Positions 10,255-21,600 are shown, numbered from the stretch's first letter. The stretch is 64,000 nt of DNA from Vitrella brassicaformis (GCA_001179505.1 CDMY01000510.1:23524-87523); one strand, 5' to 3'. Program-made: numbers and translations. The notes: generated from the sequence alone by a model not told the origin.

Positions 10255-11376
10255 CTAAGGCCACTGCAGGAACCTCTCCAGGTAGGGGTGGTTGCGCTTA
10301 TATCTGAGCGCGTGTCTGGCCAAGGGGTGGTATGCCACCTGCTGCAGGTTGCGCACGAACGACTGCACCACGAGCGACTGCAGCTTGAAGGCCTCGACTT
10401 CGTCCGTCTGCCCCATGCTCTCGTGACACATGTCCACCTCATCGATGTGCACCCGCACCAGCGCCGTCTTGGTCTCGAAGCTCTCGACCATCTCGCTCAC
10501 GATCGTCGGATTGAGCGACTCCACACCGTAGGTAAACCGGGCCCGGGCGTTGGGGTAATCGACCTCCATCTTGATTGGCTTGGGTGGCTTGGCGTCGTAG
10601 GCGTCCGCCCAGTCGCGCAGATACTGCCGGATCGTCCGGATGCACGGCGAGCCGAAGGGAACGGGGCCGAGCGAGATGCGGATGGTCTTGCGCTCCTGTG
10701 CTGCATTGGCATTGATGCGGCCGGCGATCAGACAGGTGAAGAGGGCCATCTGAGAGAAGCAGCGGAAGTGGGCAGAGGTCCCCCGACGGACGGGCGGGTC
10801 GGGGTCGGTCACGTTGTCCAGCTGAATGGGATAAGAAGTGCCGTCACCGAGCGTCATCTTGCCCTCCCCCTTGCAGTCGATGTCAACCGCCGGGCCCCCC
10901 AGCAGCACTTCCAGCTGACCAACCGCCTCAGGCAGCTGGTCGAAGCGAGAGGGGTCGAAGTACAGCGCGTCGGAGGGAATGACGCGGTCGGCGAGCGGAC
11001 CCATGTTGTAGACCTGCAAGAAGCCCTCCCACCTCTCCCAGTTGCCGCTCTTGGCCAACAGCAGCAGCACTTTCGCCTTGTGCGCCGGGTCGGTCACCTG
11101 CACGCCGAATCGGGTCCCCGCCAGCCACACAACGTCCTCTCTCTTCTGTACTGCCTTCGGGACAGTCGCATCGCGGTTTCTGGGCTCCAGTGTTGGCACG
11201 TTTCGCTTGTGCTGCTGTCCTGACGAGTCGAAGGGCCACAGGAAGCCGAAGTTGGCGAGAGAAACGATGACGGTGCCGCCTGCTGGCAGTGTGGCGATGG
11301 CGGTGCGTGGCCGCGTGATGAATAGAGGGATACCGGGCCGCAGGCGCTGATAGATATAGCGCATCCATGACGACAT
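10255..11376 (-). CDS. intronless protein of unknown function (373 aa)
   Basis: A single open frame of 1122 nt. The first ATG, at 11376, gives MSSWMRYIYQRLRPG; a second in-frame ATG lies at 11364. Near the N-terminus ATLPAGGTVIVSLANFGFL is hydrophobic and might be one membrane segment or a buried strand. The rest looks globular and mixed alpha/beta, ending in an Arg/His-rich segment (RHALRYKRNHPYLERFLQW). No domain is recognised. It is one of very few intronless genes in an intron-rich window. It is divergent from the ISP-like gene, with foldback element copy 2 between them. Confidence 0.75.
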   Translation of the reverse strand: MSSWMRYIYQRLRPGIPLFITRPRTAIATLPAGGTVIVSLANFGFLWPFDSSGQQHKRNVPTLEPRNRDATVPKAVQKREDVVWLAGTRFGVQVTDPAHKAKVLLLLAKSGNWERWEGFLQVYNMGPLADRVIPSDALYFDPSRFDQLPEAVGQLEVLLGGPAVDIDCKGEGKMTLGDGTSYPIQLDNVTDPDPPVRRGTSAHFRCFSQMALFTCLIAGRINANAAQERKTIRISLGPVPFGSPCIRTIRQYLRDWADAYDAKPPKPIKMEVDYPNARARFTYGVESLNPTIVSEMVESFETKTALVRVHIDEVDMCHESMGQTDEVEAFKLQSLVVQSFVRNLQQVAYHPLARHALRYKRNHPYLERFLQWP

Positions 11377-11819
11377 CTCTGCCTTCTCATCTGCTTCTCT
11401 TCCACAGCCGCAGAACAAACCGATGACGACCCAGGCCGGTGCTGTTATGCAGCTGTTCTCGCCCGATGCGAGGGGCGGCTGAGAGCGACGGATGCTAGCT
11501 CACCAAAGAAGTCCCTCCAGCGCAGGTCTCGTGGGTTATGCCACAAGTCTGGAGTGCGACAGCACAGCTCCACCGACCTGACTGAATGGCACACAAAACT
11601 CCAGGAGAATGCGAGCTCAGCTTGCAGACCCTTTAGCTCGCAATGGAATCGAACCCTATAAACCGAACCCTAAAGCCTCCCAGTGGTTTTGAGGACTGCC
11701 CGTGTGAAAGGCGCGCCATTCAGCACGCCCTTCTGCCCACTACCAACGTCTTTTCGCGTTTCCCCCTCGTCCAGCCGCACTCCCCCCTTATTTCCCCCTT
11801 CCTCCTTCAACAACGAGCG
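11377..11819. promoter_or_regulatory. shared head-to-head promoter with telo-box-like motifs
   Basis: 443 bp between divergent starts. It contains foldback copy 2 and, at 11651-11676, two AACCCTA-type motifs resembling plant telo-boxes. Confidence 0.45.
11421..11620 (+). repeat. dispersed foldback promoter element, copy 2 (right arm missing)
   Basis: Matches copy 1 from ATGACGACCCAGG through GCTGTTATGCAGCT, GATGCTAGCTCACC, the TTATGCCACAAG palindrome region and the left inverted-repeat arm (about 11556-11600). The right arm is absent, so this copy is truncated or eroded. It lies in the shared promoter of the divergent genes starting at 11376 and 11820. Confidence 0.78.
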
Positions 11820-12764
11820 ATGGGCAGCATTTGGTGCTGCAACCTGTGCCAACAGAACAAGGAGTCGACCGATGAGGAGGTCCGCATCCGCAAGAGCGTC
11901 GAGGAGAAAATCGCCATGGAGCTCATCGGCAATGAGGTCCACCGCAACCCTTCGCAGAACTACCTGCACGGCCTCCTCAACTCCATGCAGGCCGACTCAC
12001 GGTTCGGCGCTGGCACGGCAAGCGAGAAGGCGGGCCACGTCAAGCACGCCACCCCCCGACAGGCGGAGCTGCGCACCCAAATTCAGCTGCCGCCATCGGA
12101 CCTCCCCTATCCCCTCCCGCCCGTCGGCTTTCCCACCAACAACCTCTCGGACAGCGAGCAGCGGTACCTGCTCATCGAAATGTACCGCGACTTCATCGTC
12201 GAGCTCTACAGAGGGGTGTACGTCACCCAGCTGACCAGCGCCCGGGACTACTCTGAGATCCACTGCCAGCTGAAGGACGACCTCACGACACTGACGCTTG
12301 ACCAGAACACCGGTCGGCTGATTGAGTTTCCCCTCAAGAGCGCCACACGCGTGTACCAGATCTGGCGTCGCGACGGGCGGACCCACGAGCTGACGCACCG
12401 GACGCTGAGCGAGCGGCGGCACGACCTGATGGACGGCTCCCGGCCGCAGGACTTCATCGTCATTGTCGAGTTCCTCAAGAGGAAACTCGCCTTCGTCTTC
12501 CGGGACACCAAACAGGCCGATCGATTCCTCGTCTGCATGGAGCTGCTCATTCAAGAGGTCAGCCTGCAAGACGGGACAGAGAGGGACGGAGGGAGGCAGT
12601 CGTGTGTGTATGGATGGTGTGGTTGGTGGTGTGTGTTGTGTTGTGTGCAGGCGCGTCAGCCCAAGCCCTTTGGGTATCTGTTCGGCACCCCCGGCACCTC
12701 CAAGGTCTCCTCTCGCGTGCCCACGGCCCGACACAGCCCGACGGTCGGTCTCACGCCAAGATGA
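11820..12764 (+). CDS. IMC sub-compartment protein (ISP)-like, acylated PH-fold protein
   Basis: Two exons (11820-12557 and 12651-12764) sum to 852 nt, 283 aa. The ATG at 11820 gives MGSIWCCNLC, with Gly2 for N-myristoylation and Cys6, Cys7 and Cys10 for palmitoylation. An upstream in-frame ATG at 11643 is rejected because it would bury this motif. Residues about 120-246 look like a PH-like fold, ending in an amphipathic helix (DRFLVCMELLIQE). Dual acylation plus a PH-like core is the layout of apicomplexan ISP proteins, which mark sub-compartments of the alveolar inner membrane complex. Acting at alveolar sacs is inference. The C-terminal exon is a short Ser/Pro/Arg tail. Confidence 0.72.
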   Translation: MGSIWCCNLCQQNKESTDEEVRIRKSVEEKIAMELIGNEVHRNPSQNYLHGLLNSMQADSRFGAGTASEKAGHVKHATPRQAELRTQIQLPPSDLPYPLPPVGFPTNNLSDSEQRYLLIEMYRDFIVELYRGVYVTQLTSARDYSEIHCQLKDDLTTLTLDQNTGRLIEFPLKSATRVYQIWRRDGRTHELTHRTLSERRHDLMDGSRPQDFIVIVEFLKRKLAFVFRDTKQADRFLVCMELLIQEVSLQDGTERDGGRQSCVYGWCGWWCVLCCVQARQPKPFGYLFGTPGTSKVSSRVPTARHSPTVGLTPR

Positions 12765-13248
12765 GCCTGCCCATGAGCCATCCAACCCACTCACCCACTC
12801 GCTTCATGCGTGCCCCCTCATTCACACACAAATGACTAGATTGACTGACTCACCGTTTTCTATAGCCAGCCGCAAGTAATCGCAAACAAGCCAGACGATG
12901 TGTCCGGCCGTTTTGTAATTCCCGAGAGAGACCGATCGCTGCGTGAGTGGGTGTGTGTGTTTTCTTACCTGCGTGAGTGGTTGGTTTTATTTGTCATTTG
13001 GGCGTGGCGTGTGAGAGAGGGGGAAGCGGAGCGGACGACCTGCCGTGCCGTGCTTTAGTGAGTGCCGTCTCCCTCCCTCTCTGTCTATCTGCATACACAT
13101 CCATTAGTGTGAGGGCGTGTGCGGCGCGATGTGGATGGATGGATGGATGGACGTGCGGCCGTATTAAGCAAGCGCCTGGTGAGTGACGGGCCTGTTTGTC
13201 TGAGAGAGGTGTGTGAGTGTGTGTGGATGGCCCAGTCGAATGTGGCCA
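12765..13248. other. intergenic downstream of the ISP-like gene
   Basis: No gene recognised. Low-complexity GTGT and GGAT runs occur near 12947 and 13130-13150. Confidence 0.45.
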
Positions 13249-13590
13249 TCTGTCTAATGAACGACGACTTAGTGAGGCCTTTCCTTTCCTTCCTTTCTCT
13301 CTCTGTTGGCCGTGGGTGGGTGGGTGGATGGCTGCATATTCGTGTGAGTGTTTTATAAACCAGTATATAATGTATGTGATGCTTTGACACTGACACTGTC
13401 ATGTATGTGTGTAATTGCATGTGGTTGATTGAATGAATCACACCCTCGTCTCTCCACATGTGTCGACACGCGTGCGTCACATCGCGCTTTGACATTCACG
13501 CACAATCGATGCCGTCGAAACTAACCTGCCACACACAATATCCACGCGAACAACATACCGGCAGAGCATCCAGGCAGGCAGACAGGGAGG
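13249..13590 (+). repeat. direct repeat flanking the TLDc pseudogene, copy A
   Basis: About 340 bp beginning CTGTCTAATGAACGACGACT and ending GGCAGACAGGGAGG. It is repeated in the same orientation at 14659-14992 with small indels and substitutions. Confidence 0.85.
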
Positions 13591-13639
13591 CTCATCCTCT
13601 TGCGACACAGATTTACACATTTACGTTGGACCTCTGGTC

Positions 13640-14660
13640 CCACTTATCTGCCGCTGAGCCTGACAGTGATTCGGCGGATATGCCTGAGGAGGTTGCGGCT
13701 GACCCCGATGAGGCGCGGCGCCTCTGCACCTACCGGCCGCCAGCACCTCCTGACCCGGTGGCCGGTGGGCGGTCGGGGCTGGAAGCGCTGCAGCTGGCAT
13801 TCGAGCAGCACAAACAGCAAAGTCAAGGGGTACGAGATCCAGCTGACGGATGAGCACATGGACTCAATTTGACGCATTCTCTTTGTATGTTCAGGAGGTG
13901 CGCAGCATGAAGGAGCGCTACGACAAGATGGCGGTTACCTATTGCAAGGAGATGAATAGCATGAGGGCGCTGCTCGAGCAGCAACAGGAGGTGCGCAGAT
14001 CAGACACCACAACAACAATCTGGGCGCCGTGTCTGATCTCTGTGCGGCCACGCAGGAGATGCGTAGCATGAGGGAGCGCCACGACAAGATGGCGCAGGAG
14101 TTTGCAGAGAGAGAGGCTCGCCTCCGTTCTCGGCTGGAGCGTGAGGTCGCTGCCCGCCAGGCACTCGCACAACAAGTGGAGGTGAGAAAGGGGCCAGCCG
14201 ATTGAAGGCCAAAAGGTGTATGCGTGTGGTTGCGTTGTGTGTCAGGAGCAGCGCGAGTTTTTGGTTGAGGAGGTGTCAATTGACGTGCGCACAGAGTTCA
14301 GCGACGAGATCAAGGACATGAATTAGCAGATGAACCAGAAAATAGACTCGTTCAGCGCCAAAATTGACAGCTTGCCATCGGTAAGATGAAGCTGAACACA
14401 AACCTCATGTGTTCAGGCACTCATTGACGTGTGCTGTGCCATTCCTGCCTCTTGCATGCAGCATGCGGGTGTGGAGCTCATGACGGCCTCTCACCACATC
14501 TGTACACCCGGCCAGCAGGTAAGGAACAGATAGACTGACGGCCGGAAATCCTTGTCTTTACGGCGTATGTGTTTGTGTGCGCAGTTCGTGTGTGTGTCGT
14601 CGCTGTGTGGCAGGTATCGCGCGCTGCGTGACTGGCTGCGTCGCTATATGTACATCAGCT
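13640..14660 (+). pseudogene. decayed, truncated TLDc-family gene copy
   Basis: Exon-like blocks separated by plausible introns encode pieces related to the coiled-coil half of the TLDc gene at 15053-16893. They are LEALQLAFEQHKQQ, repeated SMKERYDKM/SMRERHDKM helices, HICTPGQQ and a YRALRDWLRRYM block matching YRALRHWLSRYM. An in-frame TAG at 14324-14326 interrupts the helix region. The copy ends abruptly after the last block, exactly where direct repeat copy B begins, so the whole TLDc domain is missing. It lies on the strand opposite its intact relative. A short coiled-coil product from one of the pieces cannot be excluded. Confidence 0.72.
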
Positions 14661-14992
14661 GTCTAATGAACGACGACTTAGTGAGACGTTTCCTTCCTCT
14701 CTATGTTGGCGCGTGGGTGGATGGATGGATGCATCCCATGCATGCATATTCGTGGGAGTGTTTCATAAGCCAATAATGTGGTGCTTTGACACTGACTGGC
14801 ACGTATGCAATTGCATGTGGTTGATTGGATGAATCACACCCTCGTCTCTCCACATGTGTCGACACGCGTGCGTCACATCGCGCTTTGACATTCACGCACA
14901 GTCGATATCGTGGATGGATGGAAGGATGCCGTCCAAACTTACCTCCCACAGACAAGATCCACGCAGAGCTTTCAGGCAGGCAGACAGGGAGG
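14659..14992 (+). repeat. direct repeat flanking the TLDc pseudogene, copy B
   Basis: Second copy of the 13249-13590 repeat. It abuts the broken end of the pseudogene and runs to just before the 3' end of the intact TLDc gene. Confidence 0.85.
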
Positions 14993-15052
14993 CGAGCAGG
15001 CAGGCATTGTGTGCCCCTCCCCTCGGCTGTCTGTGTCCTTGCTTCCCCTCAG

Positions 15053-16893
15053 TCAGCTCGCTAGAAGCCACACTTCCATCTCAGTGATGGCGAAGGTCAT
15101 GCTGCCCGCCAGTGTGCCGTCACCATCCTCATCCACCTCCCCACGATACCCGATTGGCAAATAGGCCTTCTTGACCATCATGGCACAGCCGCTGAGGTCG
15201 GCAGCCGGGCCGGACTCATCACGGCCTAACACCATAACTGCTGCATCATCCACACCGATGGCCATGTCGGCGACCGGCTGCCCATCAGGCCCCCTCACCG
15301 CCCCCTCCCGCCCAGCGACCGCCACCCCCTGTGACAGCTCTGCCGGCATGGGTATCTTGGTGGGTCCGCCACACGCCCCGCTGATGCTGTAGAAGGAAAC
15401 GGGGCAGGGGGTCTCCTTGGCCTGGGTGGGGCTGTCGGGCTGTGCAAGGGGGTGGTCCATGGTGCACGCGAAGAGGTGTGCGGGTCCATCGCGGATGAGA
15501 AACAGCAGCCGCTGGGCGCCGAGAGTCTTGCTCAGGAATGTCGAGTACTTGAATCCATCACGTGACGACCTGAAGGAATGGAAGCCATCTGATGTGAGTG
15601 TGTGTGTTGTGTGTGTGTGGGGGGGGGAGCGTCAGTACTTGTAGAGTAGCTGCATCGATTTGATGCGCATGTAGCGGCTCAGCCAGTGGCGCAGCGCACG
15701 GTAGCTACCATAGTGCGACGACAGGCGCACAAACTGCACACATCAGCGAAACATGTGTCGGCAGATGGTCACGAGCTGGCTGTCCTTCAGGTGAAGTCCC
15801 TACCTGCTGGCCGGGTGTGCAAATGTGACGAGCGGCCGCCACCAGCTTCACACTCTGATCCTGCAAGAAGAGACAGGCAGGCAGGCAGACAGGCATGCCA
15901 CGGATGAATGGCCGGGTGTCTGGTTGTCTGACGGACCGATGTGAGGTTGTCCATGATGGCGTCGAGCGAAGCGGCCATCTGCCTCAGCCCCCTCTTGTCG
16001 TCATGGAGGTCGACTTGCACAGCCGTCGTCACGTCGTCAACCACATGCGCACGCAGCCCCTGACATTCACACATGGCACACACTGTCTGTGCAAACGTGC
16101 AGCGGCTCGCGTGGCCCCTTTCCTGTCTGATGACTGACAAGAGATACCTACCTGCACTTGCGCAACCATTCCTCTCATTTCCCTTATGGTAGTCCCCAGT
16201 GCACCCTGCAGCGACTTGATCTCTTGCGCCGCCTCACGAGAAGTCGCGTGCATCTGCACAGTGCACATTACACGACACGCAGATGGATGGAGGCGACTTC
16301 ACGTCCGTCAGCTGTCCAGGCACCTACCTGCTGAAGGTCCTCCTTGTGCTGGTCGAAGGCCAGCTGCAGCGCCTCGAGCTTCTCACACACCGCCGATATG
16401 TCACTCTACGACATCCATCCATCCATCCACAGCACACACACGGACACAGGCACACATCAGCAGCACCACTAGGTACCTGCAGCTGTTGCTCGAGCGCCCG
16501 CTTCGCACCACGCAACGCCGCCAGCTCCTGCGCATGACCGACAAGAACCACATGGCATCCTGTCATGGCGCTGTGCCTCCCTTCCGCGTACCTGTGCCTG
16601 CTGTTGGAGAAGGGCCTTCATGCCATCCACCTCCTGGCGAAGAGCCGCCTCCATCTGCACACACACACACATCACGGCATATCACTGTGCGTGCTGAGTC
16701 GCTCTCTTCCTTGCCACTTCACCTGCAGCGCCTCGAATCTCGAATTCTCACGCAGCCGTCGTTCGCCAGGGGTCGCCTCACCATCAGGGCCAACAGTTGT
16801 CGAGCCTGAGGCGGTCGCCAGGTCCTCTATGCTCATAAACGTGTACATTCGTTCATTATCTGCAAGCTCAAAAAATTCGGCCCGAATGGCCAT
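15053..16893 (-). CDS. coiled-coil protein with C-terminal TLDc domain
   Basis: Nine exons (16723-16893, 16592-16654, 16477-16527, 16328-16405, 16152-16253, 15937-16059, 15804-15860, 15639-15733, 15053-15569) sum to 1257 nt, 418 aa. The N-terminal half is a series of short, mostly phase-0 exons coding heptad-like helices, consistent with coiled coil. The C-terminal part is a TLDc-like domain: LLYKSSRDGFKYSTFL, QRLLFLIRDG, FYSISGACGGPTKIPMP and the terminal strand EMEVWLLAS. TLDc proteins are linked to oxidative-stress protection and V-ATPase binding in other eukaryotes; the role here is unknown. A BTB-TLDc relative lies at 39436-41586, and a decayed copy lies just downstream. Confidence 0.82.
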
Positions 16894-17041
16894 GGTCAAC
16901 CTCGCCACAACAAACCCTACCCAAGGCTCCTTTCATTCAACGTTTCCTGTGTCCTTTCCTTCAGGCAGAAGCCCACTCGCAGCGGGATCTGTTGAAGATC
17001 TGTCCAAGATCAGTCGTGCAAGGCTCCACGGGAGGCATACA
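16894..17041. promoter_or_regulatory. shared head-to-head promoter, TLDc gene / phosphatase gene
   Basis: Only 148 bp separate the divergent start codons. It contains AAACCCTA at 16912-16919, a telo-box-like motif. Confidence 0.4.
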
Positions 17042-17744
17042 ATGATCATGCTTCTTTTGCCGCTCTCCCTCGCTGTCAGCAGCGCGTCAGCCTCCCGTCT
17101 ACGGCATCAGGCCCTCCAGCCCGCATTCGTCCCTCCTCCGCTGTCCTTCAGCAGCCGCTCTGCATCATTCCCTCACCCCCTCCGTCGCCCTTGCACATCC
17201 CTCTTCGGCCTTCTGGACGGGCTGCAGCCCACTGACAACGTCAGCCAGCTCAGCGATGAGGTGCTCTCGGGCGCCCAGCTGTCACCCGAGAGCGTCAAGA
17301 AGGTGTGTGCCTTCTGAAGCAATCAGTCCAGAGTGTGACACCTACGGCCATGTGTCTGTCTATGTGTGTGTGTGTGTGTGTGTTCGTCGGTGTTGCCTGC
17401 AGTTGCTTGCCAATGGCGTCAAGAGCGTGCTCAACGTGAGGGCCGCCATCGAGCCCGGCTACAGGGACGACAGCGAGCTGTGTGAAGGCGAGAACTGCGG
17501 CTACTTCCACTCAGCAGTGACGCCATTTGACTGGTCAAGGGCCAAAGTGGACGGCATCCTGGCGACCGTGGAGGCCGCGCCCAAGCCGATCTTCATCCAC
17601 TGTGCCGCCAACATCCGTTCGGCGGCAGTGGCGGTGCTGCATGAGGTCAAGAGTGGGAGGCTCAGCGAGGGCGACGCTGTGAGCAAGGCCAAGATGATCA
17701 ACGACAGGGCGGGCGGCCTGGTGGAGAGATACCTCAAGGGATAG
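17042..17744 (+). CDS. DUF442/beta-lactamase-hydrolase-like (dual-specificity-type) phosphatase, N-terminal targeting signal
   Basis: Two exons (17042-17302 and 17403-17744) sum to 603 nt, 200 aa. MIMLLLPLSLAVSSASASR is a clear signal-peptide-like start. The Ser/Pro/Arg-rich stretch after it could be a transit peptide, so plastid or secretory targeting is possible. The core has GVKSVLNVRAAIEPGY and the phosphatase loop HCAANIRSA. Cys followed by four residues and Arg-Ser is the spacing of the DUF442 group rather than the CX5R of classic protein tyrosine phosphatases. The general-acid Asp could be in AVTPFDWSRA. The substrate is unknown. Confidence 0.78.
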
Positions 17745-18605
17745 CTGTATGAGGGGGGGTCGGTGATGGGATCGCTGAGAGCCTGTAGGCTGTGACGTGA
17801 GGCTCTTCTTGTGTGGCGCCGTCCCCGTGGGTGCGTTCGTGCTCAGGTGTCAGAGCTTCGCACATGTGCATGTATGCTGCTGCCTCATTTCAGAAGCCGA
17901 CAGGCAGTCGTGTGTGTTTCCGTGAGGGAGCACGCGGTGGCCGTGGGACCGTTTTCTGATTTGCGTGTGAGGCCTTTCTGGCTCTGTGCTGCTGGCAGAT
18001 AGTGCCTTGGTAGAGACAACGCGACTTACTGTCAGCAAAAGGATGAAACTCATTCATTGAATGAAGTCGTATCAAGTCGGATGAATGCATGCAGTCAACA
18101 CATCTGGCTTTGTTTGTAGAGTGTCTGTGAGACGTGCTCAATCTTTTCCAACATCCATCAGCCCCCTTCGGTCAGCTGTGTGCAGCTAGTTACTCATCAG
18201 GATGGCCGGCGACTGGAGGAAACAGCTGCAGCTGTGACGCTCTGATGCGATAAACGAGAGCGGCAGTTTTGCCCGCCCAGTCAGTCAGCGTGTGTGGGTG
18301 ATGTGATCCACATACACACAAACATGGGTCATCCATCAGTCAGCGGTGTTGCAGCCAGGGAAAGTAAGTCTGTACACATCTATCCACGCCTCTCTCACTC
18401 TGTCAGTCAGTCAGTCCGCCAGTCAGTCACATCTATGCTATGCACACACAGCTGCCACCCACCCACCCACCACACCACACCCGCCCCCCAACATGAATGG
18501 CTCGTCTATCGGCGTGTCACTCATCCAGCCGCCAGCATGTGACTCTCGTGCGTCGTAGCACCAGACAAACAAGTAGCTCGTTAGCAACATGGCCCCGCCC
18601 CGCAC
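17745..18605. other. intergenic, convergent 3' ends
   Basis: No gene recognised in 861 bp. A CAGT tandem run lies at 18403-18429 and a CCACCCACC run at 18456-18475. Confidence 0.5.
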
Positions 18606-21600
18606 TCACAGATAGACGTGTCGTGTGGCCGTGATGGCCTGTCGGCACCGCGGACACAGCCGCTCGGCCACTGGTTTGGACATCAAGGCCGTCGCACACG
18701 CACCGCACAAACAGAAGTGACGCTGCACACACTCAAACACACATACATGTGGGCAGCGCGTGGTGCCTGTGAGTTGGCTTACGCAGGGAATGAGTACGAT
18801 GGACTTCTTTTCGGCCATGCAGATGTCACACTCAGTGCTCTCGCGCTCCTCCTCCAGCCTGCAGACAGCAAACCACCCACCCATCAGACGCTCATGAAAG
18901 AGGGGTATGCAACCACTGCACTGCAGGTGTGTGGGGTCTCCTCACGTACCTCTTCTTCTCCCTTTCTATGGCCTCCTTCTCCAGCCGCATGGCCTCGAGC
19001 TGCTGGCGCAGCGCATCCAACTCACTAACCTCCCCACCACACCTGCTCTCACGCAGCCACACATGGAGGGAGGGGTAGGCACAGTGACCGTTGTCTGTCT
19101 GTCTGTCCATCGATACGTACCTGCCTTGACCACTGCGGCCCTCCACCTCCACCGCCCTCTCCAACGTGCTACTGCTACTGTCCCCGGCTGCCAATGGGGC
19201 GAGGCCATGCTCGTCAGAGCCACCACGGCTACTGGATGGTGCTGGTGTGGGTGTGTGTCGGTTGGGAGACCGGGAGGGCGGGACGGCCGGGCGGGGAGCC
19301 AGAGGGAAGAAAGGCGGCGCATGGTGGGGCCCGCCAGACACAGACGAGTGCGATGAGGATGGCCGCGTCGACTCGGAAGAAGACGAAGACGGGAAGACTC
19401 TCGAGCTGAACACACAAGCACACCGGAGTTGTCCCTGCTCAGTGACTGTGGTGGAGTGCTTTAGTCGGCCTTACTTGTTGTTTGCTTCGTCAGCTGTGTT
19501 GGTCTGCTGCTGCTGCTGCTGCTGCAGTGCATTGCCGCCTTTGCCGCCCTTCTTCTTGCGGCCGACCGTGATGAACCCGCCGCCACCATCGCCACCACCA
19601 CCCGTTCCTTGCTGCTGCCCACTGCCGCCCCCCACCGAAGCAGAGCTTCCACCAGACACAGCCGACGGCACCGATGCAGACGATGAGAATGAGCATGAGG
19701 GTCGGGGAGGGGAGGGGGGCGACGGGCTGGGGGGACCTGGAAGGCCATGGTGGTCTTCTGCGTCCTCATCGGGCTGCTCGCTGTGGTCTTCGGATGTGCC
19801 AATGGCACCACAGCTGTCGATCGGCACACACAGACACACACGCATTCCCTTCACTTTTGTGGATGCGCTCTTTCCCTATCTGGCGGTCACCTGGATGGTG
19901 ATGCCGACTCCTTGGTAGAGGCTCCCTTGCCGCCCCTCTTGCCCTTGGACCTCTTCTTGACGCCCTTGCTGTCGTTGGTGTCCTCGGCCCCCTCCTGTGT
20001 GCCCTCAATGTCAAGCTCTGCGATGATCTTCTCGGCCCGCTCGTTGGCCGCACTCTCGATCTCGTCAAACAAGTACAACAACTGACACACAACACGTACA
20101 ATGGATGGACACTGCCCGTGTGAGCCGTCACGTGGGCATCATGAATGTTCCACCTTCTTGGGCACTGTTAGCTGCTCCTGATGCTGACGGTTTGCCTTTC
20201 GTCGCCCTTTCGGCTGCCGCTCGGCTGCGCGCATCGTCTTGACCGAGTCGTGCTGCAGGACGGCCTGGGTGACGCCATTGGACCGGAGGACGCCGCCTCT
20301 CTTGCTGCTCACTCGGTCGCCATAGCTGCACCGAGAAGACATCCACACGCATCATCTATCCCCCACCACAGGCGTGTGTGTGTCTGTGTACCTGACAAGT
20401 GCGCGCAGGGTTTCGACGGCGAAGTCTATGAAGACGGCGAAGTCGAGCTGGCCGTTCTTGATGCAGGCCATGGCCACGTCACACAGGGCTACGGGAAGGC
20501 CGGCACGTACAGCGATCTGTACATGACCACCGCACCGCAGAATGACCATGGACGCATCCATCCACCCATCCACTTTTTTATCCATCCGTGCTGACCTTGG
20601 CGCCCATGTCAGTGAGGTCTGTGTCGCTTCCGACGATCTTCTGAAGAGCGGCCGCACAGTAGGCCACCTCTTCCACTGACTGCTTGTCGAGGCGCTTGAC
20701 GATATCCGACGCCATCGAGATGCATCCAGAAGAGTACACGGCATCACGATGTCCACACACTGCAGACAGACATTTATGCAGCACACCCACAGGGAGGGAG
20801 GCATTGGTTCATTCACTTCCCTCCCTCCCATGGCTCCCTCCCTCGTTTGATTCCCTCCCTGACCGGCCACCATCTCCAAAACAGCCAGGGGGAGCGTGCC
20901 AGTCCTAATCGTAGAGGCAAGGGTATTGGCGGGGCTCTTGACGGCCGCGACGTACGCCTGCAGCGCATTGGGCGCTCTCATCAAACGCTGGACGGGCCCG
21001 TCGGCATCACGGAAGTACTCGACATCTGCACAGACGCACACAAGGACGGACACACGCATTCAGCAACTGAGGCAGGCCACACTCCCACACGGAGCGGGCC
21101 TGTCTGTCTGTCTGTCTGTCCCTCCGCCCACCAATCTCCGTGGCACTCTTGAAATCGCAGCAGAAGCCGAAGATGCACTCGAGGCAGACGGCGGCCCCCC
21201 CACGCATCCCCTTGTCTGCGGCGGAGGATGTCAGGGTGGCCGCCAACGTGTCGACGAGGGGGTAGATGTCCTCACGGATGGCAGCCAGGTACACAGCACG
21301 ATCCGCGTCTGAACCCGACCCTGCGCCAGCCGACGGGCGACAGTGAGTCAGGTGGCGGAAGGAAAAGTGGTGTGAGTTTGTTGTCTGTATGTCTGACTTT
21401 ACTACATGTACCTGTGCCGGTCACGCGGTGGATGTGGTGGCGGACGAATGCGGTGGCGTGCTCGATACAGGCAGCACTGAGGCGAAGCAGCCATAAATGA
21501 ACTGTCTGTCTGTGTGTGTGTCATCCATCTATATAGTCGCTTACAGCGCGTCCCGAGTTGCCTGGTCCTCACACGTCAGGACGCGCACGATTACCCGGAA

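Noticed and set aside
11651-11676. Interstitial telomere
   Set aside because: Only two imperfect CCCTAAA-type motifs, not an array; treated as a possible telo-box instead.
11643-11819. N-terminal extension of the ISP-like protein from ATG 11643
   Set aside because: It would bury the MGSIWCC acylation motif and adds low-complexity sequence overlapping promoter motifs.
20154-20342. Separate start of a RING-only gene at 20342
   Set aside because: A 66-bp intron with good borders links it in phase to the upstream ARM/HEAT-like exons, and the interval would be too short for a promoter and terminator.
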